Of a stretch of 64,000 nucleotides of DNA, positions 34,987-43,639 are shown one piece after another. Position 1 is the first letter of the stretch, and every line of letters starts with the position of its first letter. The DNA is from Spirochaetaceae bacterium (GTDB lineage: Bacteria; Spirochaetota; Leptospiria; Leptospirales; Leptonemataceae): positions 224,451-288,450 of the forward strand of contig PBUB01000021.1 of the NCBI GenBank assembly GCA_002729885.1, given 5' to 3'. The position numbers were made by a program, and so were the translations under genes. The notes beneath the pieces are model-generated. The model did no database searches. It was not told the DNA's origin and worked only from the letters and a program-made list of their open reading frames with translations.

Positions 34987-35775
34987 CTACTTTCGCATCC
35001 ATTCGTATTGATTCCCACGTCGATTAACCTGAAGCGAAACGCCATAGGTATCAGACAGATTTTCAGATGTAAGTATCCTTTCTACAGGGCCACTCATCCA
35101 GAATTGTCCCTGCTTTAAAAGCGCTGCATGGGTTGTAAATTCAGGCACTTCCTGTAATCTATGCAGTACAAGAACCGATGCCCGTATTTGTTGCAAAAGT
35201 TCCTGAAGTAAATCCTGGATAGAGAACTGTGCAGCTATATCCAGGCTTTCAAATGGTTCGTCGAGCAGGAGCAACTCCGGTCCCGCTGCAAAAGCTGCAA
35301 TTAAGAGTACCCTTCTTCGCTCACCGGAACTCAGGTGCGAAAACCTTGCAGTAAGAGGTAGTTCCAGACGAAGAAATTCACGAAGCAAGGTTTCCGCTTG
35401 CTGGCGCTGGGGCGTCGTAGGTGTTGAATAAAGAGGGAGCCTGCCGGTGAGACCAAAAAGTACCACATCGAGAATAGTGAGCGATGGATAGTTCTGGGCC
35501 AGGGACTCCGGATCCCTGGTTTCAAAGATGCCAATTCGACGTTGAATGGGAAAAACCGGTGAACCGGGCAGCGAAGTATCGAAGAATCGCATTGTACCGG
35601 CACTGGGCCAGAGCTTCAGGGAAAGGATGGCGAGAAGAGTGCTCTTACCGCTTCCATTGGGTCCAAGAACCACCCAGTGCTCCCCCGGATTTATTTTCCA
35701 GGTCGTTGGCTGCAGCAACTGCGATCCGTTGCGGACTACGGAAACACCGTTGAGTTCAACCAGAGGCTGCTTCAC
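34987..35775 (-). CDS. ABC transporter ATP-binding protein
   Basis: A 262-residue ABC ATPase with Walker A GPNGSGKST, signature LSSGERRR, Walker B LLLLDEPFESLD and switch-type His (VLVLHRLQE). The N-terminal GEHWVVLGPNGSGKST resembles the ModF/YlmA branch. No permease or substrate-binding gene is adjacent. It starts 6 bases after the HDOD gene and is followed by the DUF115 gene, so the three may be co-transcribed. Whether it serves the CcmB permease 5 kb away cannot be told; the resemblance is weak. Confidence 0.88.
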   Translation of the reverse strand: MKQPLVELNGVSVVRNGSQLLQPTTWKINPGEHWVVLGPNGSGKSTLLAILSLKLWPSAGTMRFFDTSLPGSPVFPIQRRIGIFETRDPESLAQNYPSLTILDVVLFGLTGRLPLYSTPTTPQRQQAETLLREFLRLELPLTARFSHLSSGERRRVLLIAAFAAGPELLLLDEPFESLDIAAQFSIQDLLQELLQQIRASVLVLHRLQEVPEFTTHAALLKQGQFWMSGPVERILTSENLSDTYGVSLQVNRRGNQYEWMRK

Positions 35776-35781
35776 CGGGGA

Positions 35782-37275
35782 TTAGCCTCCTCCGGAAAGC
35801 TCATACTCCTTCTCCAGTCGCTCCACCAGGCCTTCGAATTGAATGGGACTCTCGATTCCAAAGTCCTGGCGAATTTCTTCTTCAATGGAAAAGAAATCCA
35901 CATTGCCAGCGGTAGCCTGCTGGATTCGCACAGCGAGATAGACACAATGAATCAATCGTCGGTATGGATCTTCCGCTTGAAGAGGTTTTTGCTGAAATCG
36001 GATGGCCTGGACGATGGGTTCAGGAAACTGCCATCTTTCGGCAAGCATGGCTCCTACTTCCGGATGCCCGATTCCCAGAGCCACTTCCTCCATCATTGCG
36101 GTGTTTCGGATTCGACCCCGCTCCAGCATGTCCTGAATGCGCTGAATGAGTTCGGGCTTCATGGAAATAAGGACGATTTTTCCCAGTTCATAGAGCAGTC
36201 CGCTCACTCCGGCGAAATCCCGAGCATTGGCATCCTGTCGCGCCAGCTTTCCGGCGAAGAAGGAGACCCGATTGGAATTGTCCCAGATGGACTCCAGATC
36301 CTTCTTTTTATATCTCGTGGTCATTATCTTACGGGCTCCGGCTACCATGAGCAGATTTCCCAGACCTTTCAGGCCGATGATCTTGATGGCATCCGAAAGG
36401 CCGGGGTTGCGAGTTCTGGTCATGAAACCAGCAGAATTGGCAAGTTTCAAAACCTGGGCCGTCAGCGCCGGATCCTTCTCCACTCGCGCAGTAATAACCT
36501 GGATAGATGAGGTTTCACTGTTGCAGAGGTTCCAGAGTTCTTGAATATTTTCCGGAAAAGATGGCAATGCATCCAGCTCATCCAGTACGTTTTTGATATA
36601 TCGATTTCTTGTTTTGGCCTCTTCCTGATCTCGGGGAAGCGCGATACGTGCTATAGTTTCTTCGCCATTGGTGTCGATGCGAAAGTGATTCCCGGGTATG
36701 CCTGCGTTCTGCAATAGAACCAGCGTCAGTACCAGGCCAAGACCAGCACCTTCCGATTCATCTCTAACAGAGGCAAATACGGCATCCAGCTCCTGGTGTT
36801 CCTTGAATAACTCCAGCCTGGATCGAATCCTTTCCACCTCCCGGGGTAACAGTGCTGCATTGTTTCGCACCTCGATATGCAGATGCTTGTCCTTCAGTTG
36901 AAACAATAGTTTGGTATAGTATTCGTTATTCTTGTGCTGTTTGCGAAAGTCTTCCCAATGTTCCAGGACACGATTGGCAAAGCCTTTCATGGCTTTAGTG
37001 TACTGTTCTTCGGTACCGTGCTCTTTGTTTTCGAAGTGAAGATAGATTCGCTTGGCGTTTGCCTTGCTTGCGTTCGACAGCAATTCTCGGGTAATGACAA
37101 AGGTAGGCTCGGAAAGAAAGGCAAGGTCCAGTTCGGACAGCAACCGGTACAGAAAATCCGAAAGCTCGTTTACTTCTCGATCCACAAGTCCCGGAAACTG
37201 GATGGTGATCAAATCCCCGGCCAGCAGGGCTTTGAGGGCGCTACCTCTTTCTTTGTGCGCAACAAATGGAAGCAC
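35782..37275 (-). CDS. GHKL-ATPase-like domain fused to an HDOD domain
   Basis: The first 200 residues form a histidine-kinase-type ATPase: N-box RELLSNASKANAKRIYL, then a helical insertion (HWEDFRKQHKNNEYY), LHIEVRNNA, and the glycine-rich DESEGAGLGLVLTLVLL. No His phosphoacceptor or kinase core is visible. The domain is strikingly like the stand-alone protein at 50018. From about residue 215 to 440 an HDOD domain follows (LPSFPENIQELWNLC, DPALTAQVLKLANSAGF, GLLYELGKIVL, EVALGIGHPEVGAMLAERW). HDOD proteins act in signalling without the HD hydrolase site. Start is a GTG without a visible ribosome-binding site. Confidence 0.8.
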   Translation of the reverse strand: MLPFVAHKERGSALKALLAGDLITIQFPGLVDREVNELSDFLYRLLSELDLAFLSEPTFVITRELLSNASKANAKRIYLHFENKEHGTEEQYTKAMKGFANRVLEHWEDFRKQHKNNEYYTKLLFQLKDKHLHIEVRNNAALLPREVERIRSRLELFKEHQELDAVFASVRDESEGAGLGLVLTLVLLQNAGIPGNHFRIDTNGEETIARIALPRDQEEAKTRNRYIKNVLDELDALPSFPENIQELWNLCNSETSSIQVITARVEKDPALTAQVLKLANSAGFMTRTRNPGLSDAIKIIGLKGLGNLLMVAGARKIMTTRYKKKDLESIWDNSNRVSFFAGKLARQDANARDFAGVSGLLYELGKIVLISMKPELIQRIQDMLERGRIRNTAMMEEVALGIGHPEVGAMLAERWQFPEPIVQAIRFQQKPLQAEDPYRRLIHCVYLAVRIQQATAGNVDFFSIEEEIRQDFGIESPIQFEGLVERLEKEYELSGGG

Positions 37276-37521
37276 AGAAACTTATATGCTGGAACCGCTG
37301 ACCCGGGCAACAAATTTCGCAAACGGAAATACTATGAGATGTGTAAATAAGGATACACTCAGAGGTGGTTTCTGGCCCATTCGCTAAGGCGCGGTCCTCT
37401 TGCGGACTATTGAGCAGAAAGTTGATACGCTGCGGAAATCCAGGATGTCCAGGGATTCCGGGTTTTTTCATCCGGCTGGAATTAATTAGTTTTAGTATTG
37501 CAGCGAATTTTCAAAAAACAA

Positions 37522-37974
37522 TCAAATAGAATCAGTCTCTTCCAGGTCATCGAAACTACCGTCCGCTGCCAGCCTAAAAGCGCCCAGGAATTCATGCGGA
37601 AGCGAGGATCCCCATTCAGCGGGAGAAAGGATAGAGAACAGTTTATCACCATTCTGCTTTTGATAGAGGTATAGAGCCATACCAGGCTTCTTTTCAAAGT
37701 TGCATTTGATTCGATGCAACTCCATATCTCTTTCAGCCTTTCCTATGATTTTTTTAGCTTCCTCCTGCAGAGTGCGAATCTGTCGGGCAATTACATCCAG
37801 TTTTCCATGAACATGACTCTGGACAACTTCATCGGCTTTTTCGATCTCCTGCGCTCTCTGCACCAGGCTGAAGGGAGGATCGCTGGTCCTGGCCGGATGC
37901 GTCATGCTCCGACGACTTTCCAGAATGGGTTCTTTCTTGTTATGACCGGGTTGATGGCTCTCCTGATTCTCCAT
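37522..37974 (-). CDS. DUF2452 / C1orf50-family protein
   Basis: From the ATG at 37974, which has AGAGGA six bases upstream, the product is 151 residues; the longer frame is not needed. The core PFSLVQRAQEIEKADEVV, KLDVIARQIRTLQEEAKKII, LHRIKCNFEKKPG and SPAEWG...PHEFLGAFRL matches my memory of human C1orf50 (DUF2452), whose function is unknown. The two regions are separated by a long helix. The gene is alone between HDOD and exported-protein genes on the same strand. Confidence 0.7.
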   Translation of the reverse strand: MENQESHQPGHNKKEPILESRRSMTHPARTSDPPFSLVQRAQEIEKADEVVQSHVHGKLDVIARQIRTLQEEAKKIIGKAERDMELHRIKCNFEKKPGMALYLYQKQNGDKLFSILSPAEWGSSLPHEFLGAFRLAADGSFDDLEETDSI

Positions 37975-38074
37975 ATGAAATCCTCTGGGCACAAAGAAGG
38001 CGCCCATTTGAAAGAAATGCGCGCCTTCCTCCTGAGTCAACAGGAAAGGGTTCTGATAGAACCTGAGACAGACT

Positions 38075-39058
38075 CTAGCGGATCTTCATATCCCTTTTGA
38101 TTTTGTAGATTTGATAATGGAGCATCGGGTTTACCACTTCTTCCCCTTCCTGCACTCCATTGGCTGCTTGTTGCTCATATTTCTCTGCAGCCTTTGCATC
38201 AAAAAGCACAATGGCCACTGTGTTATAGAACTCATAATCCACTTTGTAGCGAATATAGTGATGTGACCGAAAAATGGACTTTCTTCGCATCTGCTCTACA
38301 GTGTAGGAGTGCTTATCTATATTCTTGAAGACCTTGGTGCGCTTCTCTTCCGGGCTTGGAGGAACATAATCGCTCAATGTAAGTTTATCCGGTGGAGGCG
38401 TGGTATCTCCATATAGAGTCATGCGAAGACCCTGAGTGGGATACCGATTGATGTAAGCGACATACATCCATGCAGGCGGCAACAGTTCGGGAATAGGTCG
38501 CACAGCTGCCACCGAGTCTCGCATCCGCTCTATAATTTCTTTTTGCTCTTCATAAGGACCATCCGGAGCATTGGGATCGGACTTGGGTCCCCAGATCTTT
38601 TCCGGCGGGATATCCTTTGGTGTAATCTTCATGAAGTGAACTACATTCTCCCGCTTCGCAGGATCGTTCACTCTCCATACCGGATAGGGAATCCACTTTC
38701 GATCATTCTCATCTACGGAGTTCGTTTCGCGATAGGCAAGCACCCAGACATACAGATCCATAGGATCGTTGGTGATGTTTCTAATGGTAAACATCACATC
38801 CAGGATCTCCCCCCGACCATCCGACGCATAGCGACGATCCACAGTGAGCTCCTCTACTTCGATAGTAGGGTCATCAATGGCGATAGGATTGTAGTCATCC
38901 AGAGTGATACGATCCGGCTGGCTGCCATCATTTACAGCTACTTCATTACCACCGGGGTTTTCGGTGATGTTGGGATCTTCACTCCAGAGCAATCCGGCAA
39001 AGACCGGACCAGCAAAAAGAATGGCGAATGAAATATAACGAATCCAACGAATAGACAT
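38075..39058 (-). CDS. Exported protein, function unknown
   Basis: A signal peptide-like N-terminus (residues 5-22, RYISFAILFAGPVFAGLLW) is followed by a 300-residue soluble protein with an Ig-like stretch near residues 75-115 (ILDVMFTIRNITNDPMDLYVWVLAYR). The rest is acidic, with YNTVAIVLFDAK near the end. AGGAG lies nine bases before the ATG. I do not recognise the family; the layout suits a periplasmic or outer-surface protein. It is divergent from the alpha/beta-hydrolase lipoprotein gene. Confidence 0.65.
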   Translation of the reverse strand: MSIRWIRYISFAILFAGPVFAGLLWSEDPNITENPGGNEVAVNDGSQPDRITLDDYNPIAIDDPTIEVEELTVDRRYASDGRGEILDVMFTIRNITNDPMDLYVWVLAYRETNSVDENDRKWIPYPVWRVNDPAKRENVVHFMKITPKDIPPEKIWGPKSDPNAPDGPYEEQKEIIERMRDSVAAVRPIPELLPPAWMYVAYINRYPTQGLRMTLYGDTTPPPDKLTLSDYVPPSPEEKRTKVFKNIDKHSYTVEQMRRKSIFRSHHYIRYKVDYEFYNTVAIVLFDAKAAEKYEQQAANGVQEGEEVVNPMLHYQIYKIKRDMKIR

Positions 39059-39159
39059 GCGTCTTGCTCCTGCCTCTATTATCGAAAAAGCTACCGTTTA
39101 CATTAATGAGTCTGGAGAAAAGCTTGTAGCCTGAAAAGAAAAATCCGAAACAGAATCCC

Positions 39160-40260
39160 ATGGTGAAACGGCTCAACATCCGACATAATCCAGCGATTGT
39201 GCTGATTGTTCTTTTTATTCTGGCCCAGTGCCAGAGTGCCTATCCCCCTGAAATCGGAGAACTACTGAACAAGAGGATCGTGAAGGAATATGGAGAAACG
39301 GAAGTTCTGGATTTGCTGTACTTCACCAATCGAAAACTGAATTCACATTCTGGCATCTGCTCGAACCAGAACGTAACAGTGAAGAAGGGGACCGATCTCG
39401 AAGGGGGAATTTGCCGCATTCAGGTGCCCAGAAACCATGAAATCGGTGCTCTGGACCAGGCGGAACGACCCGGAGGAGATCGTCAGAATCGGTTCTCTAT
39501 CATGGCCGGCGAGCACCTGAAGGCTCCTATGGATCGGCTGAGTGAGAAAGAAATTGTGGTTTTTGTGCACGGATTTAATGTGAAATTCGAAGAGGCCGTT
39601 CTTAGAGCGGCGCAGATTCAGTATGATCTGAAGTTTCCGTATCCAGTGGTTTTGTTTTCATGGCCGGCTGGTCCTTCGGATGATGTGCTCATCGAATCTC
39701 TATCACTTACCAGAACCTATCGAGAAAATCAGGCGAATGCTGCCGAATCCGTTAATGATTTTGCGCGCTGGATTGTGGAAGTGGGAAGCAAAGTTAAAAC
39801 CGTGCATCTAATCGTGCATTCCATGGGCCATCAAATGGTAATACCTGGTTTGAAGCGTGCCCTGGAGCAAAAGCCCGATTTGAAATTCGGAGAGATTGTA
39901 TTTTTTGCACCGGACTTTCCGGCAGGCGAATATCCGAAGTTCTCGGGCCCGATTCAAAAGGCATCATACCGTACCACCTTATACTGCAGCCCGGGAGACA
40001 ATGCTCTGGCAGTTTCACAGAGGGTGAATGGAAATTACAGATTGGGTATGTGTAAACAGGTGCCGGGCACAGATGTTATAAACGTTAATGAAGTGGATGA
40101 TCCTGTGCTGGGAATCGGTGGCCTGGGGCACGGTTACTATTCCAGCCGGGCCATTCTGACGGATTTGTATCAGCTCTTTCTCGGAGTGAAGGTTCAGAAA
40201 AGGCTCTTTATTCGCAGATCAGACCCCGGGCATGGCGAAGATTATGTGCTGCGGAAGTAG
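39160..40260 (+). CDS. DUF900-type alpha/beta-hydrolase lipoprotein
   Basis: A signal peptide with FILAQC (Cys after Gln) precedes an alpha/beta-hydrolase domain. VVFVHGFNV is the oxyanion-hole strand, LIVHSMGHQM carries the nucleophile Ser in HSMG, VFFAPD the likely Asp and GHGYY the likely His. The DUF900 family has this layout. The enzyme should be an envelope esterase or lipase of unknown substrate. It is divergent from the exported protein upstream. The 180 bases after it, to the end of the convergent RsmG-SpoU gene, hold no convincing gene. Confidence 0.8.
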   Translation: MVKRLNIRHNPAIVLIVLFILAQCQSAYPPEIGELLNKRIVKEYGETEVLDLLYFTNRKLNSHSGICSNQNVTVKKGTDLEGGICRIQVPRNHEIGALDQAERPGGDRQNRFSIMAGEHLKAPMDRLSEKEIVVFVHGFNVKFEEAVLRAAQIQYDLKFPYPVVLFSWPAGPSDDVLIESLSLTRTYRENQANAAESVNDFARWIVEVGSKVKTVHLIVHSMGHQMVIPGLKRALEQKPDLKFGEIVFFAPDFPAGEYPKFSGPIQKASYRTTLYCSPGDNALAVSQRVNGNYRLGMCKQVPGTDVINVNEVDDPVLGIGGLGHGYYSSRAILTDLYQLFLGVKVQKRLFIRRSDPGHGEDYVLRK

Positions 40261-40440
40261 AGGGGAAGGGGAGTGCGGACACAATGGAGCCCCAGGAATA
40301 CCGAAAGCGAGAGTCCACGGATCACTGAAAATCTAGAAACCTGGATGGGACGCCTCATGCGTAGTCCGAAGCCACCGGGGTTGGGGAGCCAGCTACGGCC
40401 CCGAGATGGGCTCTATCCGGTCCAATCGGCGTGGGGCTCT

Positions 40441-42249
40441 TCAATCCAGATGTCGGTGCCATTCATAGAGCAATGCAGTGACACTGGCCACAGCATTCAA
40501 TGATTCCAGCCCGGATATAGGAATCCTGAATCGAGTCCCCGGAATGTCTGGTAGCCCCTTACCTTCCTGGCCTACAATAAATACGGGCGATTCCACATTT
40601 TCCAAAAAGCCTATTAGCTCCCTTAATGGCTTCTCACTTCGATGGTCCAGCAGGACGGATGTCTCTGGATCCAGCCCGTTTTCTTTTAGCGCTTCCTGGA
40701 TTTGGTCCAGAGCCGGTCCCTGGAAAAAGGCCATTTTAAGGCAGGTCCCTGAGCTGCTTCGGATCACACCCGGATGAAAAGGAAATACAGATTCTGAAGT
40801 AAGAAGCACTGCATTGATCCCAAAGCCACGAGCTGTGCGCACCGCAGCTCCGAGGTTATCCGGCAAAGACAGTGGAAGAACCAGCATGGATTTCCCCGCC
40901 GGCTGGAGAGCAGATACGGACCTTATTTTTTCATGGCCGTCCAGGTTCCATAGAATCAGTGGATACTTTGTTCCGGAAAGATCCAGTCTGCGAAACAGCT
41001 CCGTCTTGAGTCTGAATACAGGTAGCTCGGGCCATCGGGATAGCAGAGAAAAAAGCTCCGGGGGTATAGAATCATAAATTAGCAGGGCTTCGGGATAACC
41101 GTTCCATTGGTCTGCCTCCGTGCCTTCGGAATTGGATGGGTGGCGAGAGATGTCCTGATTTTCGTCGGGCTTATGTTCGGGGGATTGTTGCGTAATCTGC
41201 GTCGGGGCCCGCCAATCATTCAGTATTTCGGGTACGATCTTTCTGCCAGATACCAGTGTCTGGCCGGTCTTTTTGATCCATTTGCTTTGGTCCAGCCTAG
41301 CCCAGTCTTTGAATTTCGGATTCGCATCGGATTCTATGGTTCGGATTCGGCTCTGCAAAGAAGAAGGCACTCCATGGCGATCCGAAAGAGCGATTTCATG
41401 TACAGGCTCATCTCTTCGATGATCTCGTGAAAATCCGAGTTCCTGTTCAGAGCCAGAATTCAGATCTGAATGTTGATCTGAATTCTGAGGGGAAGCCAGG
41501 TAAGGGGAATCTGGATCCCCTCCCTCGGAGAGCGCTCCCGTCTGATATTCCTCTTTGTGCTTCTGCATGGTACGGACGGCTTGAAATCTTTCCTCTTCCA
41601 GTCTTTGAAAAACTACCAGCCGCCTCTTATCGGCAGTGCCCGGTAATCGATAATCGATGGTCTTAAGGTGCCTCCAGGCAGAACAGTAGGCCTCTGCGTG
41701 ACGGATTTCATCGTCACAATCAGGACCCTTCCAGAAAATAAAAAGTCCTCCCGGGTTCACGCTCAGATTGCACAGGTCCAGAGTCTCTGGAATCGACATA
41801 AAGGCCCGGCTGATGGCGCTGTTACATTCAATCCGATCCGCCGAGTTGAGCTTTCTTGAGATCACCTCAACATTTGTGAGACCCAGATGTTCGGCCACAT
41901 CACTCAAAAACTCTGTGCGCTTTCTGCGACCTTCAACCAATCGAAAGACGATTTCCGGACGAAGTATGGCCAGTGGGATTCCGGGAAATCCACCGCCACT
42001 GCCCAGATCCATACATGGACTGCTTAGATCCAGTCCCGCGTCCCGCAGAAGCTTCTCCGGCAGCAGACTGTCCACATAGTGCTTTCGGCCCATGGCATCC
42101 GCCCCGTACAGCCTGGTCACGTTGATTCTTTCATTTTCCTTTCTCAACATACCATGAAAGAGCTGCAGCTTTTTCAGCTTATCCGCCGATACCTTAAGGG
42201 AGGCTTCCTGAAGATATTCAGCAATATTTAGATGTTCGATTGGGTCCAT
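40441..42249 (-). CDS. Fusion of RsmG-like and SpoU/TrmH-like RNA methyltransferases
   Basis: From Met at 42249 the product is 602 residues. The N-terminal 215 are a full RsmG domain (MDLGSGGGFPGIPLAIL, LVEGRRKRTEFL, AISRAFMSIPETL), matching 16S rRNA G527 methyltransferases better than the rsmG next to parA. After a low-complexity linker of about 170 residues, the C-terminal 200 residues form a SpoU domain: DNLGAAVRTARGFG, SSSGTCLK, VFIVGQEGKGLPD and IPISGLESLNAVASVTALLYEW. The two activities would modify rRNA or tRNA on different atoms. A 13-bp inverted repeat lies in the linker. Its start overlaps the divergent gene by 18 bases. Confidence 0.85.
   Translation of the reverse strand: MDPIEHLNIAEYLQEASLKVSADKLKKLQLFHGMLRKENERINVTRLYGADAMGRKHYVDSLLPEKLLRDAGLDLSSPCMDLGSGGGFPGIPLAILRPEIVFRLVEGRRKRTEFLSDVAEHLGLTNVEVISRKLNSADRIECNSAISRAFMSIPETLDLCNLSVNPGGLFIFWKGPDCDDEIRHAEAYCSAWRHLKTIDYRLPGTADKRRLVVFQRLEEERFQAVRTMQKHKEEYQTGALSEGGDPDSPYLASPQNSDQHSDLNSGSEQELGFSRDHRRDEPVHEIALSDRHGVPSSLQSRIRTIESDANPKFKDWARLDQSKWIKKTGQTLVSGRKIVPEILNDWRAPTQITQQSPEHKPDENQDISRHPSNSEGTEADQWNGYPEALLIYDSIPPELFSLLSRWPELPVFRLKTELFRRLDLSGTKYPLILWNLDGHEKIRSVSALQPAGKSMLVLPLSLPDNLGAAVRTARGFGINAVLLTSESVFPFHPGVIRSSSGTCLKMAFFQGPALDQIQEALKENGLDPETSVLLDHRSEKPLRELIGFLENVESPVFIVGQEGKGLPDIPGTRFRIPISGLESLNAVASVTALLYEWHRHLD
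41454..41487. repeat. Perfect 13-bp inverted repeat inside a linker
   Basis: CAGAATTCAGATC (41454-41466) and GATCTGAATTCTG (41475-41487) form a perfect stem with an 8-base loop in the linker of the RsmG-SpoU gene. Confidence 0.6.
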
Positions 42250-43389
42250 TTTCAATATCCAGCCCGCATTTTCCTGGAGAAAGGCTCCACCCATAAGATT
42301 GGGTCGGTGGTCAAGGATCTGGGATCCCGGGTTCTACTGCTCGTTCTGCAAAACGAACAATACAATCCAGATGAACTGGCTATCATTAAGACCAGTCTGG
42401 AGCGCTATACCAGTGGCTGCATCATTTATGACGATCTTGAAAAACGCCCCGGTTTTGACGAGTTGGATACGGCTGCTCATTTCATAAAACAGAGTCGTGC
42501 GGATCTAATTCTGGCATACGGAGGGCGGGATACTTTTCACACAGCCCGTGCTGTAGCCCTATTGGCCACCAACGAAGTCTTCGCCAAGGAGCTCCCCGAG
42601 CGTAGAGAGCCATTGAAAAGGCCACCCATGCCGGTTATTACTGTGCCTGGTGTCTTCACCATGGGCGAAGAAAGCTCTCCTACATTTGTAATGTATGACC
42701 ACGCGTCCGGGGAGCTCTACCATGGAAATGATCCCAGATTGTTTCCCGCTGCAGTGTTTATGGACCCGGCCATTACCATGGCCATGTCTGAAGCCGAAAT
42801 TACGCGCACCGGTGTAGCCATTCTTGCAGCTGCGGTGGAGGCTATTCTTTCCAAGAGGGCTAACGATCTGAGCAATTCTATGGCTCTGAGAGCTATCGAA
42901 TTGATTATGCGATCACTTCAGAACCTGGTGAAGGACACATCCAACCAGAATGCGAGAAACAACATCAGCGTCGCGAATCTTCTGTGCGGTGTATCTCATT
43001 CTAACAGCTGGCTGGGCCTTTGCTACAGCATCGCAACAGCCACAAATCTTATTACCGGTATGGACTTTATGATGGCCATGGCCATTCTCCTGCCGCATGT
43101 TATGGAATATAATCTCACAACTTCTGCAGGAAAATATGTGCAGATTGCCCGAGCTCTGGAAGAGGACATCCATGATATCACTGTAATTGAGGCCGCGATC
43201 AAGGCTGTGGAAGGTGTAAGAAAGCTCTATCTGGACTTAAAGGTACCCCAGAGACTATCGGATTTCGAAGTAGATAAGGCGTTGCTTCCTGAAATCGCAG
43301 GCATGGCCTCTGCCTTTCCACTGATCAAAAACACTCCTCGAGAACTGGACCAAAACGAAATCGAAACCATTCTCATTGCAGCGTATTGA
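42232..43389 (+). CDS. Iron-ADH-fold protein lacking all metal ligands (probable pseudoenzyme)
   Basis: The 385 residues follow the iron-containing alcohol dehydrogenase fold from start (WVHFQYPARIFLEKGS) to AILLPHVMEYN. The four metal ligands of FucO-like enzymes (Asp196, His200, His263, His277) correspond here to Ala196, Ala200, Tyr265 and Phe279, and the NAD-binding GGGSxxD is changed to YGGRDTFH. It therefore probably does not oxidise alcohols; it may bind a metabolite or act as a partner. The ATG has no ribosome-binding site, but the start fits the family. Its first 18 bases overlap the start of the divergent RsmG-SpoU gene. Confidence 0.8.
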   Translation: MFDWVHFQYPARIFLEKGSTHKIGSVVKDLGSRVLLLVLQNEQYNPDELAIIKTSLERYTSGCIIYDDLEKRPGFDELDTAAHFIKQSRADLILAYGGRDTFHTARAVALLATNEVFAKELPERREPLKRPPMPVITVPGVFTMGEESSPTFVMYDHASGELYHGNDPRLFPAAVFMDPAITMAMSEAEITRTGVAILAAAVEAILSKRANDLSNSMALRAIELIMRSLQNLVKDTSNQNARNNISVANLLCGVSHSNSWLGLCYSIATATNLITGMDFMMAMAILLPHVMEYNLTTSAGKYVQIARALEEDIHDITVIEAAIKAVEGVRKLYLDLKVPQRLSDFEVDKALLPEIAGMASAFPLIKNTPRELDQNEIETILIAAY

Positions 43390-43446
43390 TAGCTTTCATA
43401 GTCCGCATAAAACCACCTATCCGCAAGGAACCTGCTATCCGAAATG

Positions 43447-43596
43447 ATGCTGCGATTTTCTGCAGGACTCAAAACTCGTTTTCTGCATCTTGCACATTCC
43501 TCGATTGCCGATGACCTCTCAGTGTTGGCTGAGATCCCATGCTGTTTCCCGGGGCCGGATTCATGCGGCAAAATAGCTCTGGATTATGTCCGGTGA
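43447..43596 (+). CDS. Possible 49-residue protein in the ilvC leader
   Basis: An ATG-started frame (a second ATG is three bases upstream) ends TGA at 43594-43596, about 87 bases before ilvC. The product MLRFSAGLKTRFLHLAHSS... has no family I know, no nearby ribosome-binding site and no run of Ile/Leu/Val codons that would mark an attenuator peptide. A minus-strand frame overlaps it. It is reported only because the 293-base leader has no other gene. Confidence 0.2.
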   Translation: MLRFSAGLKTRFLHLAHSSIADDLSVLAEIPCCFPGPDSCGKIALDYVR

Positions 43597-43610
43597 CGCC
43601 AATCCAGGCA

Positions 43611-43639
43611 CCAGGAGCGAGGTTCTGGCATCGCTCTGG
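43611..43639 (+). promoter_or_regulatory. Hairpin in the ilvC leader
   Basis: CCAGGAGCGA pairs with TCGCTCTGG with one bulged G, with a 10-base loop, about 45 bases before the ilvC start. No T-run follows. It may affect ilvC expression. Confidence 0.3.

Noticed and set aside
34987-35775. ABC ATPase considered as the missing CcmA
   Set aside because: It lies on the other strand 5 kb away and its sequence resembles the ModF/YlmA branch more than CcmA.
40261-40440. 76-codon GTG-started frame after the DUF900 lipoprotein gene
   Set aside because: It runs into the convergent RsmG-SpoU gene, and its product has no recognisable pattern.
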